DNA of 64,000 nucleotides. Origin: Bradyrhizobium sp. (lineage in GTDB: Bacteria; Pseudomonadota; Alphaproteobacteria; Rhizobiales; Xanthobacteraceae). The translations under genes were made by a program, and so were the position numbers. Position 1 is the first letter of the stretch; each line of letters begins with the position of its first letter. The stretch covers positions 124,001-188,000 of the forward strand of contig NZ_JACRMG010000027.1 in NCBI RefSeq assembly GCF_016219575.1, written 5' to 3'. Below are positions 1 through 9,256 of this stretch, piece after piece. The notes under the pieces were generated by a model. It did no database searches, was not told the DNA's origin, and saw only the letters and a program-made list of their open reading frames with translations.

Positions 1-453
1 CACGCTGATCATGTTGACGATCTTGGCCTCTTCCCAGACCGGCATGCAGGCAAGACAGATGTTGGACAGAAAACCGCCGACGTGAACGTCGATCTGGTCC
101 TCTTCGACCATCTTCAGCGTCTTGCGGCGCGCGACGTCGGGTTTGGACTCGTCGTCCGAGATCACCAGCTCGACCGGACGGCCATTGATGCCACCGTTCT
201 TGTTGATGCGATCGACCGCCATTTGCAGGCCGACAATCGCGGTCTTGCCGCCAAGCGCTGCCGCGCCGGACAGCGGCTGTTCAGAGCCGATCTTGAAGGC
301 CTTGGCAGCGCCGAAAGCCGCCCGCCACGGCGCCGGCACCAGCATCGCAGCGCCGATAGCGCCGGCACCCCAACCCACCAGACGGCGGCGCGTTACTTTG
401 CCGCTGTACCAGAAGTCTTTAGCCCACTCCTCGTCTTTCCACTTCTCAGCCAT
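1..453 (-). CDS. ABC transporter substrate-binding protein, branched-chain amino acid type (Peripla_BP_6), N-terminal part, truncated by window start
   Basis: Reverse complement reads MAEKWKDEEWAKDFWYSGKVTRRRLVGWGAGAIGAAMLVPAPWRAAF...FKIGSEQPLSGAAALGGKTAIVGLQMAVDRINKNGGINGRPVELVISDDESKPDVARRKTLKMVEEDQIDVHVGGFLSNICLACMPVWEEAKIVNMISV; twin-Arg-like signal; not in the ORF track because it runs off the edge. Confidence 0.85.
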   Translation of the reverse strand, partial: MAEKWKDEEWAKDFWYSGKVTRRRLVGWGAGAIGAAMLVPAPWRAAFGAAKAFKIGSEQPLSGAAALGGKTAIVGLQMAVDRINKNGGINGRPVELVISDDESKPDVARRKTLKMVEEDQIDVHVGGFLSNICLACMPVWEEAKIVNMISV

Positions 454-955
454 GATTCGCTCCTCCCAAGCGTTCCGATCAGACGCAGTCGGTCGGGTCG
501 ATCTCGTCGGCCACAAGTGCCCGGTGGTGCAATGCACAACTACGGACCCTGAAACTCCATGCACGCAGGGGACATGAGAGCCAGCATCGACGATCCTCCC
601 TCTCGGCCCTTGGCGGGCTCTTGGCGAGTAATCTGCTCTCTTTAGCGATCGCGATCCAGTGCAAGTTTTGACCCAAAGGCTTACTTGCCTGGTCGAACCC
701 ATGCTCGGGAAATGAGCAGGCACCGCGCAGCCGGCGGCAGATTCCGCGCCTGCTACGCACGACTTGCCGGGATCGGACCCCCGCCCATGGAGGTCACCAC
801 CCCTGGCCGTGACAATGTCCCCGGCAGGGGTTCATGCAGCGCGGCGCACGATATGGGCGGCTATCGCGGGGCGCGCGATGTTTCCTGCCCCGCCGGCGAG
901 CGACCAATCGACGCCCGGCACTTGCCCCCGTTGCGACGCCCGGACGATGCGCTTG

Positions 956-1495
956 TCAGGTCGCCGCGAATTCGTCGGCGTGCAGCCAGGCGGTGTGGCG
1001 CGGCGGCTTTTTCGTCTCGGCCCACTCATCGACCATCGCTCCCGCCACGCCTTGCATCCGCTCCCACTGCTCGGCCGAGGCGGTATCGCAGGCCAGTTCG
1101 AGGCGATGGCCCGACGGATCGAAAAAGTAGATCGACTTGAAGATCGTGTGATCAGTGGGGCCGACGACATCGAGGCCTGCCGCCAGTACCTTGTCGCGCG
1201 CAGCTTCCAGCGTGGCCATGTCCTTTACCTTGAAGGCGATGTGCTGGGTCCATTCCGGGGTGTTGGGGTCGCGTCCCATCGGCGGCGAATTCGGCAGCTC
1301 AAAGAACGCGAGAATGCTGCCGCCGCCCGCGTCGAGAAAGATGTGCATGTAGGGATCCGGTTCTTTCGTCGAGGGAACGCGATCCTCGGCAATGGCGCCG
1401 AGCAACTTCATTCCCAGCATGTCCCGATAGAACGCCACGGTCGCCCTGGCATCCTTGCAGCGATAAGCGACGTGATGGAATCGTTCGACGATCAT
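956..1495 (-). CDS. VOC/glyoxalase-like family protein
   Basis: MIVERFHHVAYRCKDARATVAFYRDMLGMKLL... HIAFKVKD... FFDPSGHRLELA. Confidence 0.85.
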   Translation of the reverse strand: MIVERFHHVAYRCKDARATVAFYRDMLGMKLLGAIAEDRVPSTKEPDPYMHIFLDAGGGSILAFFELPNSPPMGRDPNTPEWTQHIAFKVKDMATLEAARDKVLAAGLDVVGPTDHTIFKSIYFFDPSGHRLELACDTASAEQWERMQGVAGAMVDEWAETKKPPRHTAWLHADEFAAT

Positions 1496-1822
1496 GGAAT
1501 TTCCTCCGGCTGCAAGCCACGTTCGTCCCGGTCGATGATGACGCCAGGATCGGCCTCTGCCCGCGCGAAACGGCGGGGCATTATTCGGCGGCCGATGCCA
1601 TCACGATCGGCGATCCCGGACCTTGCGGAATATCAAATTGGCAGCCATTCCCGGGACCGCGGGAGGAGCCCGCCACCTTGACGGTCCGGAGCAATTCCGA
1701 AAACCTCTCCCTTTTCCGGGGCCGGTTTCATCCAGCCTCCTCCGGCAGGACGCAATCGATCAAATTACCCGAAAGTCGATCGCTCCCGGAAGCGGCACGT
1801 CTATTGCTTCCGGGCAATATGC

Positions 1823-2386
1823 GTGCGAGGGGAAGAACTCATGATCCGCGTGTTTCTCGACCGGCTTTACCTGCTATCCGGCTATCTGGCCGGGCTTTTC
1901 CTCATTGCGATCTTCGTGCTGATGATGGTGCTGTCGGCCGGCCGGCCGCTCGGCATCAACATTCCCGCGGGCGACGACTTCATCTCATGGTGTATGGCAG
2001 CAACGGCCTTTCTCGGGCTAGCGCACACCTTCCGGCACGGCGAGATGATCCGCGTCGGCCTCCTGATCGATCGTCTCGGCGAGAAGGCCCGCCACTATGT
2101 CGAGATCGCCGCGCTGCTGGTCGGCGTCGGCTTCATCGGCTTCTTCGCCTGGCATGCCGTGATCATGACCTGGCAATCGTTCAAATTCTCCGACATCTCG
2201 CAGGGCGTCATTGCCGTGCCGCTGTGGATTCCGCAGCTCGGCTACAGCGGCGGGCTCGCGATTCTGTTCATCGCCTTCGTCGATGAGCTGATCCATGTGC
2301 TGCGCGGCTTCCCGCCGCGCTACGAATTGCCACCGCCGACCAGCGCCGAAGAAGTCGTCGAACGCGCCGTGCAGAGCGGGGTCTGA
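1823..2386 (+). CDS. TRAP transporter small permease (DctQ-like)
   Basis: Four-TM DctQ-type protein directly upstream of and overlapping a DctM-like ORF. Confidence 0.85.
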   Translation: MRGEELMIRVFLDRLYLLSGYLAGLFLIAIFVLMMVLSAGRPLGINIPAGDDFISWCMAATAFLGLAHTFRHGEMIRVGLLIDRLGEKARHYVEIAALLVGVGFIGFFAWHAVIMTWQSFKFSDISQGVIAVPLWIPQLGYSGGLAILFIAFVDELIHVLRGFPPRYELPPPTSAEEVVERAVQSGV

Positions 2387-2387
2387 C

Positions 2388-3695
2388 ATGGACCTGCTCG
2401 CGATCGCCGCGATCCTGCTCGGATTTCTCGCGCTGCTGCTGGGCGCCGGCGTCTGGATCGCCGTTGCCCTGATGGCAACCGGATGGGCCGGCATGCAGTT
2501 TGCCGGCGGCAACATTCCGGCCGGCAGCGTGCTGGCGACGACGGTGTGGGGCAACAGCGCGTCGTGGTCGCTGGCGGCTCTGCCGCTGTTCATCTGGATG
2601 GGCGAAATCCTGTTCCGCACACGGCTGTCGGAGGAGATGTTCCGCGGATTTGCGCCCTGGCTGAACTGGCTGCCGGGCCGGCTGATGCACGTCAATGTGC
2701 TCGCCTGCGGCGTGTTCGGCTCGGTCTCGGGATCGTCGGCGGCGACCTGCGCCACGGTGGCCAAGATCGCGCTGCCGGAACTGAAGAAGCGCGGCTATGA
2801 CGAGAACATGAGCCTCGGCTCGCTGGCCGGCGCCGGCACGCTCGGCATTCTCATTCCGCCGTCGATCACCATGGTGGTCTACGCCGTGCAGGCCAACGTC
2901 TCCATCATCCAGGTTTTCCTCGCCGGATTCCTGCCGGGCTTCCTGGTGATGGCGCTCTATTCCGGCTACATCGCGATCTGGTCGCTCGCCAACCCTGCGC
3001 GCACGCCGCCGGCCGAGCCGCCGATGAGCCTGCGCAAGCGCATTTCCGAATCGCTCAACCTCATTCCCTGCCTGCTGCTGATCATCTTCGTGTTCCTGTC
3101 GCTGCTGATGGGCTGGGCGACGGCGACGGAATGCGCGGCCTGGGGCGTGCTGGGATCGCTCGCGATCGCATGGTGGCAGGGTGCGCTGAGCTGGCAGTCC
3201 TTCTGGGCCAGCGTGATGGGCGCGACGCGCGTCAACTGCATGATCCTGCTGATCCTGGCCGGCGCCTCCTACATGGGCACGTCGATGGCCTATACCGGCA
3301 TCCCGCTGGCGCTCGCCAACTGGGTCAACGGCCTGCATCTCAGCCCCTATGCGCTGATCGCGGCCCTGACCGTCATGTACATCGTGCTCGGCACGGCGCT
3401 CGACGGCATCTCCATGATCGTGCTGACCACCGCCATCGTCATACCGATGGTGAAGCAGGCCGGCTTCGACCTGGTCTGGTTCGGCATCTTCCTGGTGCTG
3501 GTGGTGGAAATGGCGGAGGTCTCGCCGCCCGTCGGCTTCAATCTTTTCGTGCTGCAGACCATGAGCGGCAAGGATTCCAATACGGTCGCCAAAGCGTCCC
3601 TGCCGTTCTTCTTCTTGCTCGTTCTGGCGGTTGCCATCATCACGGTGTTTCCTGCTATCGTGATGGTGCTGCCGCAGATGGCGTTCCCAGGCTAG
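2388..3695 (+). CDS. TRAP transporter large permease (DctM-like)
   Basis: MDLLAIAAILLGFLALLLGAGVWIAVAL... GTLGILIPPSI... EVSPPVGFNLFVLQ; ORF 2295..3695 with internal ATG at 2388. Confidence 0.9.
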   Translation: MDLLAIAAILLGFLALLLGAGVWIAVALMATGWAGMQFAGGNIPAGSVLATTVWGNSASWSLAALPLFIWMGEILFRTRLSEEMFRGFAPWLNWLPGRLMHVNVLACGVFGSVSGSSAATCATVAKIALPELKKRGYDENMSLGSLAGAGTLGILIPPSITMVVYAVQANVSIIQVFLAGFLPGFLVMALYSGYIAIWSLANPARTPPAEPPMSLRKRISESLNLIPCLLLIIFVFLSLLMGWATATECAAWGVLGSLAIAWWQGALSWQSFWASVMGATRVNCMILLILAGASYMGTSMAYTGIPLALANWVNGLHLSPYALIAALTVMYIVLGTALDGISMIVLTTAIVIPMVKQAGFDLVWFGIFLVLVVEMAEVSPPVGFNLFVLQTMSGKDSNTVAKASLPFFFLLVLAVAIITVFPAIVMVLPQMAFPG

Positions 3696-3710
3696 AGAGA
3701 GGTGTTTTTC

Positions 3711-4685
3711 ATGTTCAGGCTGATCAAGACGTGCGTTCTCGCCGCCGGCATCGCGGCGCTGGCCGCTCCTGCGATGGCGCAGACGAAATGGAATCTTCCG
3801 GCGGCCTATCCGGCCGACAATCCGCACTCGGTGAACCTGGTCGCGTTCGCCAAGGACGTCGCCACGGCCACGGGCGACAAGCTGCAGATCACGGTGCATC
3901 CCGCCGCCTCCCTGTTCAAGGCGCCGGAAATCAAGCGCGCGGTCGCAACCGGACAGGCGCAGGCGGGCGAGGTGCTGATCTCGCTGCATGAGAACGAGGA
4001 CCCGATGTTCGGCATCGATGTCATCCCGTTCCTGGCGACGAGCTATCCGGCGGCCAAGAAGCTGTGGCTCGCGTCGAAACCGGTCATCGAAAAGAAGCTC
4101 GCTTCCCAGGGGCTGATGCTGCTGTTCGCGGTGCCTTGGGGTCCGCAGGGCATCTACGCCAAGAAGGATCTCAACAGCCTCGATGACATGAAGGGCCTGA
4201 AGTTCCGCGCCTACAACGTCGGCACCTCGCGCATCGCCGAGCTGGTCGGCGCACAGCCCGTCACCATCCAGGCGGCGGAACTGCCGCAGGCGCTGGCGAC
4301 CGGCGTGGTCAACTCGTTCATCACCTCCGGCTCGACCGGCTACGACAGCAAGGCCTGGGAGACCATGACGCACTTCTACGATACGCAGGCCTGGATTCCG
4401 AAGAACGTCACCTTCGTGAACAAGGCCGCATTCGACGCACTCGACAAGCCGACCCAGGACGCGATCGTCAAGGCGGCCGCTGTCGCCGAGGAGCGCGGCT
4501 GGAAGCTCGCGGAAGAAAAGGCCAAGTGGTATGTCGAGCAGCTTGCCGCCAACAAGATGAAGGTGATGCCGCCGCCTGCGGCCCTGAAGTCCGGCCTCGA
4601 GAAGATCGGCGAGCAGTTGACGGCCGACTGGTCGAAGAAGGCCGGCGCCGACGGCGACGCCGTGATCGCGGCATACAAGAAGTAG
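3711..4685 (+). CDS. TRAP transporter substrate-binding protein (DctP-like)
   Basis: Signal peptide plus DctP-type sequence (TKWNLPAAYPADNPHSVNLVAFAKDV...), third gene of the DctQMP order. Confidence 0.88.
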   Translation: MFRLIKTCVLAAGIAALAAPAMAQTKWNLPAAYPADNPHSVNLVAFAKDVATATGDKLQITVHPAASLFKAPEIKRAVATGQAQAGEVLISLHENEDPMFGIDVIPFLATSYPAAKKLWLASKPVIEKKLASQGLMLLFAVPWGPQGIYAKKDLNSLDDMKGLKFRAYNVGTSRIAELVGAQPVTIQAAELPQALATGVVNSFITSGSTGYDSKAWETMTHFYDTQAWIPKNVTFVNKAAFDALDKPTQDAIVKAAAVAEERGWKLAEEKAKWYVEQLAANKMKVMPPPAALKSGLEKIGEQLTADWSKKAGADGDAVIAAYKK

Positions 4686-4691
4686 GACGCC

Positions 4692-4811
4692 GTAGGGTGG
4701 GCAAAGGCGCGTACGCGCCGTGCCCACCTTCGCCAAGGTGCTCTTGAAGGTGGGCACGCGGAGCCTGTCATCGGGCGCGCATTCGCGACCCGTTGGCTTT
4801 GCCCACCCTAC
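4692..4811. repeat. Palindromic intergenic element
   Basis: GTAGGGTGGGCAAAG ... CTTTGCCCACCCTAC outer arms with a nested CGTGCCCACCTTC...GAAGGTGGGCACG pair. Confidence 0.8.
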
Positions 4812-5596
4812 TGAATGACCGTCGCTCCGATTGCGTCCAGCGCTTGCTCGACCGCGCGGATGACCAGATCCTCGATCCCCGGCGCATTGCCGATCACGCC
4901 GGCATAGGCGACATCCGTCCGGCCGAGCCCGGCGACCAGGCGCGGCGCATCGCGCGCGCCGTGCAGGCCTTCGCCCGAGAACATCCCGACCACGACCGTC
5001 GGCCCCGGGCAGGCGCGCGCGGCCTCCTCCAGCGAGGGAGCCTCCTCCAGGAAGGCCACCTTGACCTGGCGGCATGCGCCGAGCCCTGCGACCTCGCCGG
5101 CCACCCATTCCGTAGCCTCCCGGGAGGCCGGGTTGCGGCGCGAGCCGTGGGCAAGAAGGACGATATCGAACGCCGCCGGTGCAAAGCCGTTTGCCGCAGC
5201 GAGAAGCCCGGCGCGAGCGGCAATCAGCCTCGGCAGACCGCGGTCGAGGCCGAGCGGCGGCAACAGCTCGATGACGCGGCCCCGCTCGTTCGCCTCGTCC
5301 AGGAGGCCCACCAGGCGGTCCCGCGTGAAATAGCCATTGGCGGCAAACAGCGGATAGACGATGACCCTGCGGGCTTTGAGGCGGTCCAGCGCCTCACCGA
5401 TCGCCGGCGTGCCGTTGATGAAGCCAGCCGCGACTTCCGCCACGATTCCGCGGGCCGCCACCGCGCGCGCGATCTGCAGCGTGCTCTCGTTGGAGGCGCC
5501 CGGCTGCCGCTCGCCATGCGCCGCGATCAGCAGCGCAGTGTCGCCCGCGCTGCGGCTCAATGGCTGGTCCCGTCCGAGAAGGTGATCTTGTTCCAT
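4808..5596 (-). CDS. CbiX/SirB-like sirohydrochlorin chelatase family protein, two domains
   Basis: ALLIAAHGERQPG... and VLLAHGSRRNPAS..., two chelatase-like repeats; overlaps the 3' end of nirN. Confidence 0.75.
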   Translation of the reverse strand: MEQDHLLGRDQPLSRSAGDTALLIAAHGERQPGASNESTLQIARAVAARGIVAEVAAGFINGTPAIGEALDRLKARRVIVYPLFAANGYFTRDRLVGLLDEANERGRVIELLPPLGLDRGLPRLIAARAGLLAAANGFAPAAFDIVLLAHGSRRNPASREATEWVAGEVAGLGACRQVKVAFLEEAPSLEEAARACPGPTVVVGMFSGEGLHGARDAPRLVAGLGRTDVAYAGVIGNAPGIEDLVIRAVEQALDAIGATVIQ

Positions 5597-7122
5597 ACGT
5601 TGTACTTGCCCGACGGCTTCGACATCGGCAACCGCTTCACCTCGGCAAAGGTTGCGGCGTCATAGACCACCAGCGCACCCTTGTCTTCCCAGACCGACAC
5701 CAGAACGTGGCGACCGTCCTTGTCGAACTCGACATGGGCGGCCGTCTTGCCGGGTTCGGGCGTGACGCTGCGCACGATTTCGAGCGTGCGCTTGTCGATG
5801 ATCGACATCGTGTCCTTGTTGCCGCCCATCATGCTGTCGGTCCAGGCGTAGGGCGAGTTCTCATGGCTGCGCATGAAGAAGCCGGGCCCGGGCGTGTCGA
5901 TCGACTTGAGCAGCGACCAGTCCTGCATGTCGAGCACGTTGACCTTGCCGGCCTTCAACAGCGGTGTCGCCATCACGGGCCGGCCGTTCCAGGTCCAGGA
6001 GATGCCGGAGCCGAGATGCGGCAGGCCGGGCATGTCGAGCTGCTTGATGTCGCGCCCGACCACGAGATTGACCACCACCGCCCTGCCCTCGCGCGCCGAG
6101 CCGATCAGGTTGCGGTAGGGTGGATCGAAGAAGAAATCGTCGAGCGGCTCGGGCGTCTCGATCCGGCGCAGCGCGAACAGGCCCTGCGACGACGGCAGCG
6201 CCTCGACCATGCCCTTCTCGTGCGAATGCACGAAGCCGGAATAGACCGGCGGGGCGTTCGGATCGGTGGCGATTTCCCAAATCTCCGGCACGTCCTTCAG
6301 CGCGGCGATGAAGCTGTCGCGGGGACGGGCCTGGTACACCGCCGACACCCGCGACGGATTGCCCTTCTTGTCCTTGACGTCGAAGATCTTCTCGACCGAG
6401 AGATCTTCGGCCGACAGCATCACCAGCGTGCGCGGCAGATAATTGGCCACCGCAATGTGCTTGCCGTCACGGGAGATGGCGATGTTGCGCGCGTTGATGC
6501 CGGCCCGCACCTCGGCGAGCATGGTCAGCGTCCACAGGTCGTATTTGCTGACCCAGCCGTCGCGCGACATGAAGAAGACGTAGCGTCCGTCGGGCGAGAA
6601 TTTCGGGCCGCCATGCAGGGCAAAGCGTGTCGCAAACCGCGTCAGCGGTTCGAAGCGGTCGCCGTCGAGGATGGTGGCGTGGTGATCGCCCGCCTCGACC
6701 ACGACGAACAGGTTCTTCGGATCGGCCTCGAAGCGGGGCCGATCGAGCGCCGGCGCGGATGCGTGGATGACGCGGCTGGCGGCAATTTCGACCGCGCCCC
6801 AGGCCGGCACGTTGGCGAGCGGCGTCGCAATAAAGGCGGCAAGCGCGGTGATTTCCTCGTTGTTGAGCGTCCCGGCAAAGCCCGGCATCTGCGTGGCGGC
6901 ACGGCCGCCCACGATCACCGAAATGGCGCGCGCGCCGGTCAGGCGGCCGAGATTTTCCGGCAGCAGCGCGGGTCCCAATCCGCCGAGACGATCGCCGCCG
7001 TGACACTGCGCGCAGTGATCGGCATACAGCTTCGCCGTGTCGGGCTGAGCTGCCGCGGACGCCATGCCAAGCGCGAGCGCCGCTACGGCGCCGAGCGCGC
7101 TAGTAAGACATCGGCGCTTCAT
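5557..7122 (-). CDS. nirN: NirN-like protein: cytochrome c domain plus d1 domain
   Basis: CAQCHGG heme c motif followed by an 8-bladed d1-like domain ending KPSGKYNVWNKITFSDGTSH; within nir cluster. Confidence 0.88.
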   Translation of the reverse strand: MKRRCLTSALGAVAALALGMASAAAQPDTAKLYADHCAQCHGGDRLGGLGPALLPENLGRLTGARAISVIVGGRAATQMPGFAGTLNNEEITALAAFIATPLANVPAWGAVEIAASRVIHASAPALDRPRFEADPKNLFVVVEAGDHHATILDGDRFEPLTRFATRFALHGGPKFSPDGRYVFFMSRDGWVSKYDLWTLTMLAEVRAGINARNIAISRDGKHIAVANYLPRTLVMLSAEDLSVEKIFDVKDKKGNPSRVSAVYQARPRDSFIAALKDVPEIWEIATDPNAPPVYSGFVHSHEKGMVEALPSSQGLFALRRIETPEPLDDFFFDPPYRNLIGSAREGRAVVVNLVVGRDIKQLDMPGLPHLGSGISWTWNGRPVMATPLLKAGKVNVLDMQDWSLLKSIDTPGPGFFMRSHENSPYAWTDSMMGGNKDTMSIIDKRTLEIVRSVTPEPGKTAAHVEFDKDGRHVLVSVWEDKGALVVYDAATFAEVKRLPMSKPSGKYNVWNKITFSDGTSH

Positions 7123-8308
7123 GGCGGGCTCCGCGAAAGGCGCTGGTGCGGACGCGTTCGGCCGGCTGGGCGAGGCCGATTTCCGCATCCGTGAGGTAAC
7201 AGCCGGGGTCTTCCGCCCAGGGATTGCCGGTCATCCGCAGCGCGCGCACGCGCGTGTTGCCGTTGCAGATGGAGAAGTGCGCGCAGGCGCCGCAACGGCC
7301 GCCGACCTGCCGCGGGTGCTGCTTCAACCCGGCCATGACGGGATCGGAGAGATCCGACCAGATCGCCGAGAACGGCCGCTGCTTCACATTGCCCAGATTG
7401 TAGTGCCACCACATCGTGTCGGGATGCACGTTGCCGAGATTGTCGATGTTGGCGACGTTGACGCCGGAGGAATTGCCGCCCCAACGCAGGAGCTTTTCGC
7501 GCAGGCTCGCCACCGCATGCGGCACCGTGCGTTCAGCCCATTGCAGCAGATAGATCGCATCCGCATCGTTGTTGCCAGTCACGATCTCCATGTCGCTGCC
7601 GGCCTGTGCCCAGCGCCAGGCGCGCTCGATCACCATGTCCATGGCTTCGCGGGTGGTCTGCCAGGCCGCATCGGTGCCGCGATTCTTGTTGCCGCGGCCG
7701 GCATAGACCAGATGCGACAGATAGAATTTCGGAAAGCCTTCGCTCTCGACCAGATCGAGCAGGCGCGGCAGCTCGGCTGCATTGTCCTCGGTCATGGTGA
7801 AGCGTACGCCGACCTTGATTCCGCGGTCGCGCAGCAGCCTCAATCCCGCGAGCGCCTCCTCAAAGGCGCCGGCACGACCGCGGAAACGGTCATGCGTGGC
7901 GCCGATGCCGTCCAGGGAAATGCCGACATAATCGTAGCCGATGTCGCGGATGCGGTCGGCAAGGCCGGCGTCGATCAGGGTGCCGTTGCTGGAAAGCCCG
8001 ACATAGAAGCGCATGGTCTTGGCGCGCTCGGAGATCTCGAAGATGTCGCGCCGCATCAGCGGCTCGCCGCCGGACAGGATCAACACCGGCACGCGGAACA
8101 TCTTCAGGTCGTTCATGACATGAAAGACTTCCTCGGTCGAAAGCTCGTTGGGAAAGTCGACGTCGCCGGAAATCGAGTAGCAGTGCTTGCAGGTCAGGTT
8201 GCAGCGGCGGATCAGGTTCCAGATCACCACCGGGCCGGGCGGCTGGCGCACGGGGCCGGTTGGCGCCGGCTCGCCGATGTCGCGAAGATAGTGACTGAGG
8301 CGAAACAT
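7100..8308 (-). CDS. nirJ: Heme d1 biosynthesis radical SAM protein NirJ
   Basis: CNLTCKHCYS radical SAM motif; C-terminal CGACAHFSIC...PGCY cysteines; nir context. Confidence 0.92.
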   Translation of the reverse strand: MFRLSHYLRDIGEPAPTGPVRQPPGPVVIWNLIRRCNLTCKHCYSISGDVDFPNELSTEEVFHVMNDLKMFRVPVLILSGGEPLMRRDIFEISERAKTMRFYVGLSSNGTLIDAGLADRIRDIGYDYVGISLDGIGATHDRFRGRAGAFEEALAGLRLLRDRGIKVGVRFTMTEDNAAELPRLLDLVESEGFPKFYLSHLVYAGRGNKNRGTDAAWQTTREAMDMVIERAWRWAQAGSDMEIVTGNNDADAIYLLQWAERTVPHAVASLREKLLRWGGNSSGVNVANIDNLGNVHPDTMWWHYNLGNVKQRPFSAIWSDLSDPVMAGLKQHPRQVGGRCGACAHFSICNGNTRVRALRMTGNPWAEDPGCYLTDAEIGLAQPAERVRTSAFRGARHEAPMSY

Positions 8309-8323
8309 CCGGGACCTCTCCGC

Positions 8324-8800
8324 TCAGGCCGCAATACGCAGGCCGGTCTTCTTCAGGATGCGGGTGGAGAACAGCACGTCGTGGCCGCGCTCGGCAGGGC
8401 CGATCAGGTCTGCAATCTCGGCGACCTTGGTCCTGACCTCGTCGCGGGTTCGCCCGTGCACCATCGCAAACAGATTGTAGGGCCAGAGCGGCAAATGCCG
8501 CGGCCGCTCGTAGCAATGGGTGACGAAGTCGAGCGCGCCGACCTTTGCGCCGACATCGGCCACGGCATCGTCGGCGATGTCCCACACCGACATGCCGTTC
8601 GCCGTGAAGCCGAGCGCGTAATGATTGGGAATCGCCCCGATGCGGCGGATCGCCCCGCGCTCGAGCAGGCTTTGCAGGCGTGCGAGCACGTCCGCCTCGT
8701 CGAGCCCGAGCTGCGCGGCGACCGCGCGATAGGGCTTAGGCACCAGCGGAAGCCCGCCTTGTGTCGCAGCGATAAGCCGGCGATCGGTTGCATCCAGCAT
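8324..8800 (-). CDS. nirH: Siroheme decarboxylase subunit, AsnC/Lrp-like (NirH-like)
   Basis: MLDATDRRLIAATQGGLPLVPKPYRAVAAQLGL... CYERPRHLPLWPYNLFAMVHG. Confidence 0.75.
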   Translation of the reverse strand: MLDATDRRLIAATQGGLPLVPKPYRAVAAQLGLDEADVLARLQSLLERGAIRRIGAIPNHYALGFTANGMSVWDIADDAVADVGAKVGALDFVTHCYERPRHLPLWPYNLFAMVHGRTRDEVRTKVAEIADLIGPAERGHDVLFSTRILKKTGLRIAA

Positions 8801-8803
8801 GTT

Positions 8804-9256
8804 TCAGACCTCGACCCGGAAGCCGACGAAGAATTCGCGCGTTTTCGGCATGGCGTGCACCGCAATGCCGGTCTCGTGCTCGATCTCAGCGATCACCTGC
8901 TGAATCCTGCGCGGATCGTCGGCCGAAATCACGAACCACATGTTGAGCATGTGCGTCCGCTCGTAATTATGGGCAATTTCCGGGTGCGCGTTGACCTTCG
9001 CCGCGACCTCCTCGAAGCGCACCTCGGGGACCGCCATCGCGGCGAGGCATACGCCGCCGCCGATCTGTTCGGCATTCCACAGCGGCCCGAACCGGCTCAA
9101 CGCGCCCGAGCCGGTGAGATCGCGAACGCCCTCGATCAGTTCGTCCTCGGTCAGTCCGAGTTCGCGGCCAGCATCGCGGAACGGCCGGGATGTCAGGGGA
9201 AACTCGCCCTGCAGGCCGTTGACGATGGCGCGCGCCGTCGGATCGAGCCAGGCCAT
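8804..9256 (-). CDS. nirG: Siroheme decarboxylase subunit, AsnC/Lrp-like (NirG-like)
   Basis: MAWLDPTARAIVNGLQGEFPLTSRPFRDAGRELGL...HNYERTHMLNMWFVISA; ATGA overlap with the upstream gene. Confidence 0.75.
   Translation of the reverse strand: MAWLDPTARAIVNGLQGEFPLTSRPFRDAGRELGLTEDELIEGVRDLTGSGALSRFGPLWNAEQIGGGVCLAAMAVPEVRFEEVAAKVNAHPEIAHNYERTHMLNMWFVISADDPRRIQQVIAEIEHETGIAVHAMPKTREFFVGFRVEV

Noticed and set aside
453-955. Small ORFs between the ABC binding protein and VOC gene
   Set aside because: Mutually overlapping, Arg-rich, no motifs; treated as intergenic.
2268-5108. 946-aa minus-strand ORF
   Set aside because: Antisense to the DctM and DctP genes; low-complexity R/H/D/G-rich translation typical of GC-rich shadow ORFs.
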